A stretch of 64,000 nucleotides of DNA from a virus. Below are positions 42,323 to 52,206 of this stretch, piece by piece. The stretch covers positions 1-64,000 of the IMG/VR virus record IMGVR_UViG_3300024520_000049. One strand, given 5' to 3'. Each line of letters opens with the position of its first letter. Within the stretch, counting starts at the first letter, position 1. Below the pieces are notes generated by a model. It had not been told where the DNA came from. It saw only the letters and a program-made list of their open reading frames with translations, and ran no database searches. A program made the translations under genes and the position numbers.

Positions 42323-44785
42323 ATGCAGCAACCAAGGAACATCCCACCGCAAGGTGACCCTGGAATGGGCGGCCGGAATGAGGCCGCCAGGCGAGATCAA
42401 CAACCTTACGCAGGTACGTTTGTTGACGGTGTGATTGTGCGAACCCTCCCGGGCCAATACGACTATCTGGTACGTGTGGCCAATAAGACTGCCCTGAATT
42501 GTGTATGTGGCGCCGACATGGTGTCGAAGATCATCGGCGTCAAAGACGCATCCTTGCTCACCGAAGGTACCCCCGTCCTCGTCTATGTACCCAGCCACGA
42601 CTCCCGCTGGGGTGTGATCATGTGCTCTCTGCCGACAATCCTTCAAGGTAAGGTGGACGGCGCACAATACGGACCCGTGGCTTATGCTGTCGACCATGAA
42701 GGCGGCGCCGCCATGTGGAGTGAGGACGCATACCGGGAGCCTGTCTTCGACGCGGAGAATCGCAATAAGCTCGTGGCCAACGCCAACAGACCCCTTGATA
42801 CGCTTCCTGGCGATTGGATGAAACTTAATGAGCACGGCACCGCCATCGGCGTGCTGGGTATGATGGCTCGCCTTAAAGCCGGCGGCGCGTCCATTGACGT
42901 ATTCGGCCTGGACGACCTTGTGCGGGTAGTCAGCAATCAGTATCAGCACTACACGTCGATGGGCGAGATCCTGATCAACAACGACGGGGGAAATATCACT
43001 TTAGAGTTCGCGGGCTCTTACCGGCAGCCAGAGGTATCTGGAGAGGACGAGCTCGGCGAGGAGCTGTTCACGGTAGGTGAAGAGTCTGACGATAAACAAT
43101 TGCAGTCCAGAATCACTATGGAGGAGGCCCTTCGCACACTGAAGCGCCGGTTCCAGGTGTTTGTGGGCAGCCTCGGTGGCGCGTTTCAGGCGTTCCTGGC
43201 CAAGCCTGACCCAGGAACGGAGACGTACGACCGAGAGTCAAAGCACAAAGGAATGCTGCAGGCAAGCGTCTCGGGATCTGGCCGAGCCATTCTGCGCAGT
43301 GCTGGCGGTATCGCCCTTATGCGGGGCGACCGTATTCCTATCCCGAAGAAGCTGAAAGAGGCTTACGACCCGGAAGGGGATAAGCCTGAGGACGCCTCCC
43401 TGTTACTACCTAAAGAGCCGTATGCGTTTTCGGACGAGCACCCTTTTGCTCGGAACCTGGAACTCCGGGACGCTACGGCTTGGTATGTAGGGCAGGCGTA
43501 TCAGCGCTTTGACGAGCACGAGAAAGACTGGCACGTGCCACAAGAGTCCGAGGAGGAGATTGCCCCCGAGGATGACTACGATGTCGCTGGCGAGGAGAAC
43601 GAAGACTTCAGCAACGACCGTCACGCAGGTAAGAAAGCCGGCATCTTCATTGAGATGGACGGCAGCATCGTCATCCGCGACGCCTGGGGATCGGAGATAT
43701 ACATGCGTGGCGGAAACATCGTCACCTCGTGCGCTGGTGATGTGATGAGTATGCCAGGTGGCAGCGACATTGTGATGGCCGGCGACGACGCTGTGATCAA
43801 GGCCAGGAAGAGCGTGGACGTGTCCGCCACAGACAACGACATCAGGCTCTCTGCGAAGAATGGGCTGCACGCGTTCACCGAGGATGGCGGTATCCTGCTG
43901 GAGACAAACTCCAACTCGCCATTGGATCACTTTTATGACCCGGAGAAGGCTGGAGAGGAGTCCCAGAGTAAGGGTATCATTTTCAAAGCGCCCAATAGCC
44001 GCATCTTTGGGTGGGGCGACACTGTGCATTTGTCCGCCGACCGCCAAGCTGTTGTAGAGGTGACGGATAGGGAGCGTGGGCGCATTACGTTCCTGGGGGG
44101 CGCTATCGAGGCCATTGGCAGCGCGGTACAGTTCACCGCGACTGTCTTCGATCCTGACGTTGAGCCTGGGTCTGCAGACGTCTCAGAGCTCGAACTGCAG
44201 CCTTCCATGGCGACCTTGACATCCCGCGGCACCACAATGGTGTCCGGTAAGCAGCAGCTCCTCTTGCTTGAAGAGCTATCCTCAGCGGCTATTATTTGGG
44301 CAGGTATTGACGAGAATCCCACCGAACGCATCATGGACGCTGCAGAAGCTCGCGCGGACGACGTTTTCCGTGATCAGGAGTGGCAGGGGACGTACAAACC
44401 TGAGGACGATAGTGAAGCGATAAATCGTACCGCGATAAGATTTACACATAGGAGCGCAGCAGAGTATGGAACAGCAACTCAGACCGAGATCGACGCGTCT
44501 GGCGCGCCCAGCTCCTTCAAACTTTATCAGACCCCGTGGCAGCTCTACTCTGAGCGCTCGGCGGAACTCTCCACAGTCGACACGGCGCAGTGGGAAGAGC
44601 GAGCTGTTAATGACACCTACCCGTGGCCCGGTCGAATCAACCAACTGGGCAACGTGTGGGTTAAGCTTAGTGACGAAGGAAACGTGGACACCGACGGAAA
44701 TTCGGTTAACCGCGACGAACTGAGGGCGTTCGGAGACGACTTCGAAGCCACAACATTAAACGAATACCTAGTAAGGGAGAGGTAG
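42323..44785 (+). CDS. Baseplate spike / central hub protein (OB fold plus beta-helix)
   Basis: 820 residues. About residues 30-110 (FVDGVIVRTLPGQYDYLVRV; GTPVLVYVPSHDSRWGVIMC) look like the OB-fold of gp5/gpV-type spikes. A middle helical/acidic part follows. About 440-650 is a beta-helix-like succession of short strands with Gly/Asp turns (GIFIEMDGSIVIRDAWGSEI; GGNIVTSCAGDVMSMPGGSD). The last 150 residues are another beta-rich domain. Such proteins form the needle that punctures the cell envelope. Also has an acidic linker (EESEEEIAPEDDYD-like). Confidence 0.82.
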   Translation: MQQPRNIPPQGDPGMGGRNEAARRDQQPYAGTFVDGVIVRTLPGQYDYLVRVANKTALNCVCGADMVSKIIGVKDASLLTEGTPVLVYVPSHDSRWGVIMCSLPTILQGKVDGAQYGPVAYAVDHEGGAAMWSEDAYREPVFDAENRNKLVANANRPLDTLPGDWMKLNEHGTAIGVLGMMARLKAGGASIDVFGLDDLVRVVSNQYQHYTSMGEILINNDGGNITLEFAGSYRQPEVSGEDELGEELFTVGEESDDKQLQSRITMEEALRTLKRRFQVFVGSLGGAFQAFLAKPDPGTETYDRESKHKGMLQASVSGSGRAILRSAGGIALMRGDRIPIPKKLKEAYDPEGDKPEDASLLLPKEPYAFSDEHPFARNLELRDATAWYVGQAYQRFDEHEKDWHVPQESEEEIAPEDDYDVAGEENEDFSNDRHAGKKAGIFIEMDGSIVIRDAWGSEIYMRGGNIVTSCAGDVMSMPGGSDIVMAGDDAVIKARKSVDVSATDNDIRLSAKNGLHAFTEDGGILLETNSNSPLDHFYDPEKAGEESQSKGIIFKAPNSRIFGWGDTVHLSADRQAVVEVTDRERGRITFLGGAIEAIGSAVQFTATVFDPDVEPGSADVSELELQPSMATLTSRGTTMVSGKQQLLLLEELSSAAIIWAGIDENPTERIMDAAEARADDVFRDQEWQGTYKPEDDSEAINRTAIRFTHRSAAEYGTATQTEIDASGAPSSFKLYQTPWQLYSERSAELSTVDTAQWEERAVNDTYPWPGRINQLGNVWVKLSDEGNVDTDGNSVNRDELRAFGDDFEATTLNEYLVRER

Positions 44786-44788
44786 CGA

Positions 44789-45592
44789 ATGGCAGAAACG
44801 TTAAAAGAAAGGCTCTCGGGAGACTTGGCCGGCGGCGGGGCGATAAGCTCCGGCGATGTCGCAAGCTTCGCTCACAGCCAGGAGGCTGTGAAGACCCCAG
44901 AGCAGAAGCGTGTAGAGTCAGGACCTTCTGAGGTTCCGCAAGAGGCGATCAACGATCCTGTGATGAAAGCGGCAAACACACAGCCAGCGGCTGAAGAGAC
45001 GAATAAACAGCACCAGGTGGCTGCCGCGGCTCCCGCCGACGAGATGTCCGAGGAGATGGCGCGTGCAGCTGCAGACATGGGCATCGATATGCCTGAGACG
45101 ATCGAGATCACAGAAGTGGAGAAGGAGGCTTTCCTGGAGACCATTATCTCTGGCGGACGCTTCCAGCTCCCGTTTTCGATCTTCGGCGGCCGCGTAACAG
45201 GAGTGCTGCAGAGCCGGCTGAACCTTGAGACTCGTGCGATGCTCTCCGAGATCCACCGTGCTTGGGCTGCAAAGGAACTGGAGTCGATGATCGACTATAC
45301 GGCGAGGTTCCGCTACGCGTGCTTCCGCTTCCAGGTCGCTGAAATCTATGACACCCAACTCGAAACCCCTAAAAAACCCCTGAAGGCTGTGCTGTCCACG
45401 AAGGATGGCGAACCGATAACAACACCACCTGCGTGGTCAGAAGAAGCCGAAGTGATGTTCGGTAATTACCCAGACGGCGTGATTACTGCACTGTACAAGG
45501 AGCTGGTGATATTTGAGAAGAAGTACTGGACGATGGTAAGCAATTCGGCCGACCAAAATTTTTGGAATCCCGTAGACTCTTCCTCGGCGTAG
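44789..45592 (+). CDS. Tail assembly chaperone (0-frame product)
   Basis: 267 residues. A Glu/Ala/Ser-rich N-terminal 80 residues (probably disordered), then a helical domain (about 110-255, EKEAFLETIISGGRFQLPF and IHRAWAAKELESMIDYTA). It lies directly upstream of the tape-measure gene, the place of gpG/gpGT-type chaperones, and ends at 45590-45592 just past a perfect slippery site. The protein would help the tape measure fold and recruit tube protein. Ribosome site GGGAGAGG. Confidence 0.8.
   Translation: MAETLKERLSGDLAGGGAISSGDVASFAHSQEAVKTPEQKRVESGPSEVPQEAINDPVMKAANTQPAAEETNKQHQVAAAAPADEMSEEMARAAADMGIDMPETIEITEVEKEAFLETIISGGRFQLPFSIFGGRVTGVLQSRLNLETRAMLSEIHRAWAAKELESMIDYTARFRYACFRFQVAEIYDTQLETPKKPLKAVLSTKDGEPITTPPAWSEEAEVMFGNYPDGVITALYKELVIFEKKYWTMVSNSADQNFWNPVDSSSA
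45556..45562 (+). promoter_or_regulatory. -1 ribosomal frameshift slippery site A AAT TTT
   Basis: In the 0-frame the codons are caa aat ttt tgg, giving X XXY YYZ = A AAT TTT at 45556-45562. After slipping, AAA and TTT re-pair without mismatch at the first two positions. The -1 frame is open to 45960. The context (upstream of tape measure) is where most tailed phages have programmed frameshifting in the chaperone gene. A downstream stimulator structure was not convincingly found. Confidence 0.85.
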
Positions 45593-45960
45593 CGGCTAGT
45601 CTTCGGGGGTGCGGCATCTCGCCCCGTGAGTCGCTGCACTCCGGGATTACTGCCAGGCTGCACTATGAGGTTATTGAATCAGAAATGTTGCTGAAAATGC
45701 GTGCCGCGTCGATGGTAGCGCAGTCTTCTTCCAACAGTCATCCAGATATTGACCTGACGAAGGTGGGAAATAGCACCAAACAGCTGTATTTTGACATGAT
45801 GGGCGCGATTCCGTATTTTACTGCCGGTACGTCCACACAGGATGTAGTCACGCAGGAACGTGAAGCCGCCGCTGAGGAGTATAACCGGGTTTTTGTAGAG
45901 CCGTATAAGAAGCGAGCAGGGTTTGAAGAAGAGAAGTTGGAGAAACCAACAATTCTATAA
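45562..45960 (+). CDS. Tail assembly chaperone, -1 frameshift extension
   Basis: The -1 frame encodes 132 residues (after the slip Leu-Glu-Ser-Arg-Arg) that continue the chaperone as a fusion of 258+132 = 390 residues. The region has no own ribosome site; the only possible in-frame start at its beginning is a TTG. Helical, with YEVIESEMLLKMRAASMVAQ and YKKRAGFEEEKLEKPTIL. In lambda and similar phages the extended product (gpGT) binds the tape measure while the short form coats it. Extension expression depends on frameshifting at 45556-45562. Confidence 0.78.
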   Translation: MESRRLFLGVAASLRGCGISPRESLHSGITARLHYEVIESEMLLKMRAASMVAQSSSNSHPDIDLTKVGNSTKQLYFDMMGAIPYFTAGTSTQDVVTQEREAAAEEYNRVFVEPYKKRAGFEEEKLEKPTIL

Positions 45961-46004
45961 AGTGGGAATAAATATTCTCAAAAGTGAGAACGGCAAGGAA
46001 GTAG

Positions 46005-49000
46005 ATGGCTGACGATCAGAAAATCGACCAACTCCTAGAACAGATAGAGACGCAGTTTCTGCCTCCAGCCCAAACACAAGAGTATTTGCACAGCGCGCCT
46101 AGTGCAAATCCGATGTTCAACATGATGTACAATCTGATGCAGAATCAGGTTGCTCAACAAGTAGGCGCCCCTTCTGACGCCGTTATCCCCGCGCTTCCCC
46201 AGCGAGTCCCCCACGTCTCTCCAGTTGACGTTGTGTACCAGCACACCTTTGGAAACGAAGTGTTTCGCCAAGCTCGTCAAACATACTACGACCAAGCAAA
46301 CCCTCTCGGCGCGAACCTTCAAGTGGCTCTCGCTGATAACGCGCAACTGAGTAAACTGCTTACGGATAACGCCGGCACCGACGCTGCACAGATGACCACA
46401 CAACAGCTGCTGGCGCAGCCTATAGTGCAGAGCATCATGGGCGGGGATCTTGCCGGCGGCGCAGAAAGATTTATTGCCGGGGGGATGATGTACGACCGTC
46501 CGTCTGCGGTCGCAATCAACCACGAAGATGTTGTCCGCCGCCACCATGTCGCGACACAAAGCGCAGCCGCTACTGCTGCAATGATGACAGATCGTATCTA
46601 CTCTATGGACCCTGACACTGGTCGGCGACGGCTTACCCCAGACCAGCAGTTCCTGCAGGGGTTTCGTACCGAGGAGGCCTTTGACCTGATGGCGACTATG
46701 GCCGAGCGTGGTACAGCCACACGACATACGGGAAGCCGCGAGCAGAACATTAACCGCGTCGGCGGGATGCTGGAGACGCTTGGAACATCGGGTCGCGCTG
46801 TATACGGAGATAAGTCGTTGAAGGAACTACTCGCCGAAGCAGATCAGCATCTGGGTTTCGACACCACCTCTAATCCAATGGAAGCCAAGAGGCAGCTTGA
46901 TCGTATAAAGGCTACAGCAAGAGCTCTTGGTGTTAATGTTAAAGAGATGGTTGACACACAAAAAGTAATGGCGCAGGCATTTATGAACGCGGGGGACATT
47001 GGAGCTTACGACTCGCATACGGGCTTATACAGCTCGCAATCTGGAATCGCGGAGCAGGAAGGCATCGCTGCTGGCGAAGAGCAGATGATGATCCTTGCCA
47101 GCATGCGTGGCGGCAACGGCCCACTGGACGAGAAAGAACGTACGACGACCAAAAAGCAAGTCATGCGGTCGATTATCAAAGAAAGAGAGTCCGTGGCTGG
47201 CCGCGCCGTTGACCTAATCGCCCGTATGCGGGCCGCAGGTGTACCCATCGACCCGGAGCTGCTCAACGATTTCGAGGAGACTGTGCGGGCGGGAGATCGT
47301 GAAGCGCCGTTACGCATTTTAGGGCAGATAGAGGAGCAGATTGGCTACGACCCGGGCCAGCTGATGTCGGTGGTAAAGGATACAGGACTCTATAATGATA
47401 TGAAGAAGGAGCTCGCCTCCACGTCCTCAAAAGAGGGCCTGAAAGAGGCTGCTGAGCACGTCAGAGATATTCGGATGGAGCGCAGCAGCAACGAGTGGGG
47501 CCGGTTTATCGCGGACCAGACAAGCGGACAGGCGGAGCGTTGGGCGGACCGAATGGCGCGCCAAGCGGGGATACGTACGAAGAGAAACACGCCAGAGTAC
47601 CGCGCCGACTTCGCGGAGGGCCTGCGTGGCGCTGTCCGAGACCAAGGCGCTATCTCAGATAAGGAGCGGGCAGATTTATCCAGCGTTGTGGAGCCGCTAC
47701 TGGACAGTGAAGCAACCCCAGAACAAATTTCCCGCGCCCTAAAGGCCAGTGCTGTCGTCCGCGAAATAAGTAACATCGATCCCGAGGTCCTGCTACATGG
47801 CGGGGAGCTCCGAGCTCAGAAGGAGCAGACGAAGCGTACAGTGCAGGAATTTCAGGGTGCCACCGCATTTGGCAAGGCCCTTCCGGCGATTACTCAACGT
47901 CTTGTCGGCACGCTCAGTGGTGATGAGAACCGCCATGAGCGCCGGCGCGTCAATGAGGAGATACGCGGTATTCGTACGGCACTCAGGCCAGGGACACGAG
48001 AAGCTTCGGATAAGGCGGCGACGCGCTTGCGCGCGCTTGCGGACAACATCTCAGACCCTGAAGAACGTCGAGCAGTGACGCTGGAGATCGACGCCGCCCA
48101 GAGATTGTATAACAAAGAGCAAGATCGCGCATTAGTTGATGAAACTGGACGACAGCGTCAGCCGGGGATGAATCTAACCGCCGTCAACGCTGTCGGAGGC
48201 GACTTTGACACGCGTAAGGGTATGGCGTACCGGCATACCCTCGTAAGGCCAACCCAGCACCAGCTGTCAATGCCCGTACGGAATGCGTCGGGAGATATTA
48301 TCGCCCCGCCGCCCATAGGTGAGCACATGAAGGACGTGTCTCAGGATGCGAGGTTCATGGCGGAGTCAAAGACCCCCACGCAACGTCTCGCTGAGTTTTT
48401 TATTGATGGTAAGTATGATATGGAGGCCATCGCTAAAGCGATGGATCTACCTGACTTTAACGAGGCGGGTGCCCCGGTGCGTGGCTACTCCGATTCCAAC
48501 CCACTTCCTGTGCGTATGATAGAATCTCATGAGCATCAGGCGGGTCGAGAGCGGGTCCCTGGGACTCCTATGCAGCCGCCAACCCAGAAAGCAGAATCCG
48601 CCGCCGCGCCAGCACAGGAAGCCCCCACTGGCGTCGTCCATCCTGACATCGACAAGGAGCAGGCGAATTTCCGTAAAACCATGTCCGCGGCGTTTGATAA
48701 CGCCAAAGAGCCTGGGTCGAAACGCTTTACTGTTACCCCCGAACCTGAGCCCCAGGAGATGAAACCTGCAAGCGCACCAGCTGCAAACAGGTTTATACCG
48801 CCAACAATGTCTGCTGTTGATGGTGTGAACCGCCGTATGAATCAGCACTTGGAGAAAACACCAAAAGCTGTATCTGAAGTTAAATCAGCAGATCTCGCCG
48901 CCAAGGTGCAGGAGGAGCGGGAATCCCGCGGCCCTGAGGCCGGCGGAAGTAAATCACGCGAGAAGAACGAAGTAACCCTGGCTCCAGGCCAACAGCCCAT

Positions 49001-49055
49001 TCCGGTGGTGCTGGTCACCGCAGCTGGACCATTAGCGACACCACCACTATCATGA
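46005..49055 (+). CDS. Tape measure protein (putative)
   Basis: 1016 residues, mostly helical and charged (KSLKELLAEADQHLGF; GREGLKEAAEHVRD-type stretches), with a first 200-residue part of mixed content and a Pro/Ala/Lys-rich C-terminal 200. It lies just after the frameshifted chaperone gene and before baseplate genes, the standard tape-measure place, and determines tail length. No transmembrane run is obvious, which is a little unusual. A sheath-tail length estimate from helix length would be about 150 nm if all residues were helical (at 1.5 A per residue). The start overlaps nothing and is preceded by AAGGAAG. Confidence 0.72.
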   Translation: MADDQKIDQLLEQIETQFLPPAQTQEYLHSAPSANPMFNMMYNLMQNQVAQQVGAPSDAVIPALPQRVPHVSPVDVVYQHTFGNEVFRQARQTYYDQANPLGANLQVALADNAQLSKLLTDNAGTDAAQMTTQQLLAQPIVQSIMGGDLAGGAERFIAGGMMYDRPSAVAINHEDVVRRHHVATQSAAATAAMMTDRIYSMDPDTGRRRLTPDQQFLQGFRTEEAFDLMATMAERGTATRHTGSREQNINRVGGMLETLGTSGRAVYGDKSLKELLAEADQHLGFDTTSNPMEAKRQLDRIKATARALGVNVKEMVDTQKVMAQAFMNAGDIGAYDSHTGLYSSQSGIAEQEGIAAGEEQMMILASMRGGNGPLDEKERTTTKKQVMRSIIKERESVAGRAVDLIARMRAAGVPIDPELLNDFEETVRAGDREAPLRILGQIEEQIGYDPGQLMSVVKDTGLYNDMKKELASTSSKEGLKEAAEHVRDIRMERSSNEWGRFIADQTSGQAERWADRMARQAGIRTKRNTPEYRADFAEGLRGAVRDQGAISDKERADLSSVVEPLLDSEATPEQISRALKASAVVREISNIDPEVLLHGGELRAQKEQTKRTVQEFQGATAFGKALPAITQRLVGTLSGDENRHERRRVNEEIRGIRTALRPGTREASDKAATRLRALADNISDPEERRAVTLEIDAAQRLYNKEQDRALVDETGRQRQPGMNLTAVNAVGGDFDTRKGMAYRHTLVRPTQHQLSMPVRNASGDIIAPPPIGEHMKDVSQDARFMAESKTPTQRLAEFFIDGKYDMEAIAKAMDLPDFNEAGAPVRGYSDSNPLPVRMIESHEHQAGRERVPGTPMQPPTQKAESAAAPAQEAPTGVVHPDIDKEQANFRKTMSAAFDNAKEPGSKRFTVTPEPEPQEMKPASAPAANRFIPPTMSAVDGVNRRMNQHLEKTPKAVSEVKSADLAAKVQEERESRGPEAGGSKSREKNEVTLAPGQQPIPVVLVTAAGPLATPPLS

Positions 49056-49780
49056 GAATTTTCGGAACAGACTCTACGCGCCGCGGATGCTTCGCTGCCT
49101 TCACCACAGACATAGGCGGGGGCAAAGGCTCTATCCTGGAGGTGCGCGACAAGGATGGCGGAGTGATTGAGCTCCCCGCATCTGCAGACTTCAGCTTCCC
49201 GCTGCTGGTCACCAACGTAAGCATAAACCAGGATGAGCGCGCGCACTTTCTAAAGTGTTTTAATGATCGTATTTACACGTATGCGTTTGGGGCGGACGTT
49301 GGACTAGTGTCCATCGACTTCCTGGGCTTCCTGGTCAAAGGCACGGTTTCTGGTAGCGGGGAAGTTGGCGGCGGCGGGTTCAGCAACATCACGGATACGT
49401 TCCTGTCGGCGTATAAGAACGCACGCCTATCCGCAAGCCTGAAGTTCGCTACGCTATCCTTGGCCGGGTCCAGCCAGCTTAAGGGGCTGATCACGAACAT
49501 GCGGTCTGCGACTTCAAACGCCGAAACCAACATCCAGTCCTTCACAATGACTCTAACCACCGTAGAAGTTCAGGGCCCAGACGCGCCACCGGTTGTCGGC
49601 GCGCCAGACGCTGGTGCGACGGATGGCACCACGCCAGGCGGTTTTGGGTCAGATGGCCCAACCGCTACTGCGCCAAGCGCTGGTTTTGATACCCCAGGCC
49701 TAGGCGCTGGTGGATCTGCTGGTTTTGGCGCTGACGGCGGCGGATTCGCTACGTCCGATACACCGGGGTTTGGCACATGA
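49052..49780 (+). CDS. Baseplate or tail-tip protein with Gly/Pro-rich tail
   Basis: 242 residues; ATGA overlap with the tape measure. The first 180 residues are beta-rich and folded (FSFPLLVTNVSINQDERAHF; VGLVSIDFLGFLVKGTVSGS). The last 60 are Gly/Ala/Pro/Phe repeats (GFGSDGP, GFDTPG, GFGADG). Its place right after the tape measure fits a tail completion or hub-adaptor protein. No family assigned. Confidence 0.65.
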   Translation: MRIFGTDSTRRGCFAAFTTDIGGGKGSILEVRDKDGGVIELPASADFSFPLLVTNVSINQDERAHFLKCFNDRIYTYAFGADVGLVSIDFLGFLVKGTVSGSGEVGGGGFSNITDTFLSAYKNARLSASLKFATLSLAGSSQLKGLITNMRSATSNAETNIQSFTMTLTTVEVQGPDAPPVVGAPDAGATDGTTPGGFGSDGPTATAPSAGFDTPGLGAGGSAGFGADGGGFATSDTPGFGT

Positions 49781-50316
49781 TCAATCACGCACGCACCATC
49801 TTGCTGAACATAGAGGCGATCCCAGACCAGCCCGAACTCGCACCTGGAGAGGAGTTTATCCCCTCGGACTTCGCGACCATCGATATCCCAGCTGAACTCC
49901 TTTCAATCCACACGGTTATAATACCGGAGACGGCTACGAGGAATGAGCGAAACTATCTAGGGTTTGCCTACATGCAGCTTGCTCATACTCCAGAGTTTGA
50001 GAAGTACGTGCTGGCGCTTGACCCACGTGTGACCTATAACTTCGAGGAGAGCATCTTCCTGGAGGTGGTCTTTCGGGATGGTCCGCCAGTACCGCTGGAT
50101 TTTCAGGTAATCACTGACAAGATGCTGGCCGAGATCGTGAAGCTCAACAGCCGGGGTGGTGGGGGTTTGTTTGCGCCCATTGCCGGACTTGAGACAGAGA
50201 TGCTGGAATTGCAGCAGCTTTGGCGCTCAGCCCCGAATAACATCGACAGGCTTACTGCGTCGTTTATTGCGCTGATCTACCGCATCGATGTGGTGAGGCG
50301 GCGGAGGCGGACCTAA
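49777..50316 (+). CDS. Unknown baseplate-module protein
   Basis: 179 residues, ATGA overlap at the start. Mixed alpha/beta with a helix pair (NERNYLGFAYMQLAHTPEFE) and a strongly basic C-terminus (VVRRRRRT). The overlap with both neighbours and position suggest a baseplate assembly role, but no motif is recognised. The poly-Arg end might bind DNA or an acidic partner. Confidence 0.62.
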   Translation: MINHARTILLNIEAIPDQPELAPGEEFIPSDFATIDIPAELLSIHTVIIPETATRNERNYLGFAYMQLAHTPEFEKYVLALDPRVTYNFEESIFLEVVFRDGPPVPLDFQVITDKMLAEIVKLNSRGGGGLFAPIAGLETEMLELQQLWRSAPNNIDRLTASFIALIYRIDVVRRRRRT

Positions 50317-52196
50317 TGGCAGCTGGACACTTCTCAGAGTACAAGGCCTCTGATTGGCTCTACTCGTTCACAGGTATGGATCTTGTCATGACGAATGGCG
50401 AGAGCGAGGAAGCTTTCCGCTACCCGCTGGCAACCGTGGTTGTGCGTTTGTCCCAGAATGGGCTACCGTCGATCAAGATGGTAATAGACGCCACCAAGAT
50501 ACCAGAGACCGATGACGAGCCGAGACTTCCTGCAGCAGACCCGAAGAAGGGCACCCTGGCGGGGTTACTGGAGGTTCATGACGAGATTCAGCAGATGGTG
50601 CATAACGATAGCTGGCGGGCCGGTTTGTCCATATCAGTGACTAGCGAAGTCGATTTCCAGGATCTGAATATAGCTGACTGGGTTGTTGTTGGTGGTGGGA
50701 TTGAAGGCTTGAGCGCCTCAGGGGCTTTTGCTGTGGGCGTGACAATTCAACACAAAATCGTGCGGGCGACTAGAGCGTTGGGACAGCTCCCCAACCTCTC
50801 AGCGCTGCTCAATATTCCCAGCGACCTAGCTATCGCCGCGGCAGAAGTTGCTGAGCCATCCCCGATCGTACCACCAACTAACCCTGTGGGCGCGTATATA
50901 CAGGCAATCCGTGCGTACATAAGCCGCGCTCAGACTTCGCTAGACGACGTAACCACCCCCGAGGAAGGGGCGAGCATGCGAGACCTGACAAAAACTCTGG
51001 TAGAACGGCTAACGCAGGCTGTTGCGGACTTAGAGGATAATTTAGAGTGGGACGCCGCGGGCGGGTCCGATTTCCCTTTTCCGGACATCGGCGAGGTGTC
51101 TGAATACATTGATGACACTTTCTGGGCATATGCCGGTCTGCCGACAGATACGCCGTGGGGCGCCTTCTCCAAAACAGTGGCAGGTGCGTATGAATTTACC
51201 GTAAATGGTACGGCCAACGACGCACGTTTGATTGTGTCCCCTTTTGCGCCTTGGGGCAAATCTATGGGTGTAATTTATGATGACGAGATCTACGATCTAC
51301 AGCTGCCCTCGGTCGACGGGTACCCAGTAGCTGGGGTTATCGCGACATTTGATCGGGCGACACAGAATGAGCTTTTTAGCATCCTTGTTGGCGCCGTTGG
51401 CGGTGATAAAGCGGAGGAAATTTTAGGGGGTCACACGATTGAAGAGGTGACGTCCTCGGGCGGATTTTTATCTCCAATATTCTCAGGGGCTATTGGGCGC
51501 GTGGAGTTTGCGAGGCCTCCCGAGTGGGTCGCGGCTTATCTAACTTATCAAACGTCCCGTATCGGGGAGGAGGATCATCCCCTAGACAAGGGTAATGTGG
51601 AATTTACAATGTTCGAGGGTGAAACCTCAATCCACACCCCCGAAGCGGCTGATTTTGACACCTACCGTGAGCTGATCAACATTTGGTGCAAGCAGGCCTT
51701 CTTTCGCCTGTTTCGGCGTGGGATGGGGGTATCAATTGGTACCCGCCTAATGTTACAGTCCCCCGACATGGCTACCCCTGCGTTTCAAGTACGGCCAGGT
51801 GTTACTATGGAAATTCGGAGCCGGGAGGATGACGCGCCGATTATCTTCTTCTATGTTACTGAAGTGCATCATACTATGGATGCACAAGGTAAGCAGGCCC
51901 ACACAAACATCGTGGGCAACTACGTACGCCCAAATAAGGACATAAGTTTTGGCGAGCCCCCCGAGGAGGGCGAAAGTGATGGCTCAGACGGCGATGGTGT
52001 GGTTGACGGGGGTATCGAGCCCTTCATCCTCACAGCCGCCGAAATTGTCGCCGGCGTCCCGAACCCGCTTTATGAGTCCGCAGGAGAGCTGGGAGCCGAA
52101 ACACCGACTGGTGATGAGGATGACTCCAGCGAGGGCGGGTTCGTTGACGAGTCGTTCTCTACTGATGACATCGGCGGCTCGTTTGGATTCACCTAA
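50316..52196 (+). CDS. Baseplate hub-type protein (putative)
   Basis: 626 residues; start shares one base with the previous stop. N-terminal beta-rich half (FRYPLATVVVRLSQNGLPSI; LSISVTSEVDFQDLNIADWV) resembles hub-type proteins. A helical insert follows (about 180-250), then further beta segments, and a C-terminal acidic Gly/Ser/Glu-rich tail (about 560-626). Its place between tape measure and the gp25/J-type genes fits the hub that links tube to spike. The specific family is not proven. Confidence 0.66.
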   Translation: MAAGHFSEYKASDWLYSFTGMDLVMTNGESEEAFRYPLATVVVRLSQNGLPSIKMVIDATKIPETDDEPRLPAADPKKGTLAGLLEVHDEIQQMVHNDSWRAGLSISVTSEVDFQDLNIADWVVVGGGIEGLSASGAFAVGVTIQHKIVRATRALGQLPNLSALLNIPSDLAIAAAEVAEPSPIVPPTNPVGAYIQAIRAYISRAQTSLDDVTTPEEGASMRDLTKTLVERLTQAVADLEDNLEWDAAGGSDFPFPDIGEVSEYIDDTFWAYAGLPTDTPWGAFSKTVAGAYEFTVNGTANDARLIVSPFAPWGKSMGVIYDDEIYDLQLPSVDGYPVAGVIATFDRATQNELFSILVGAVGGDKAEEILGGHTIEEVTSSGGFLSPIFSGAIGRVEFARPPEWVAAYLTYQTSRIGEEDHPLDKGNVEFTMFEGETSIHTPEAADFDTYRELINIWCKQAFFRLFRRGMGVSIGTRLMLQSPDMATPAFQVRPGVTMEIRSREDDAPIIFFYVTEVHHTMDAQGKQAHTNIVGNYVRPNKDISFGEPPEEGESDGSDGDGVVDGGIEPFILTAAEIVAGVPNPLYESAGELGAETPTGDEDDSSEGGFVDESFSTDDIGGSFGFT

Positions 52197-52206
52197 GGAG
52201 TAAGAT

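Noticed and set aside
45604-45626. Small GC-rich hairpin downstream of the slippery site
   Set aside because: Lies about 40 nt from the heptamer, too far for a classical stimulator, and is only about 5 bp.
45562-45960. Independent gene starting at TTG 45562
   Set aside because: No Shine-Dalgarno and the start coincides with the slippery site; the frameshift extension explains it better.
45975-45990. Hairpin TTCTCA-AAAG-TGAGAA before the tape-measure gene
   Set aside because: Short stem, no T tract; no evidence of function.
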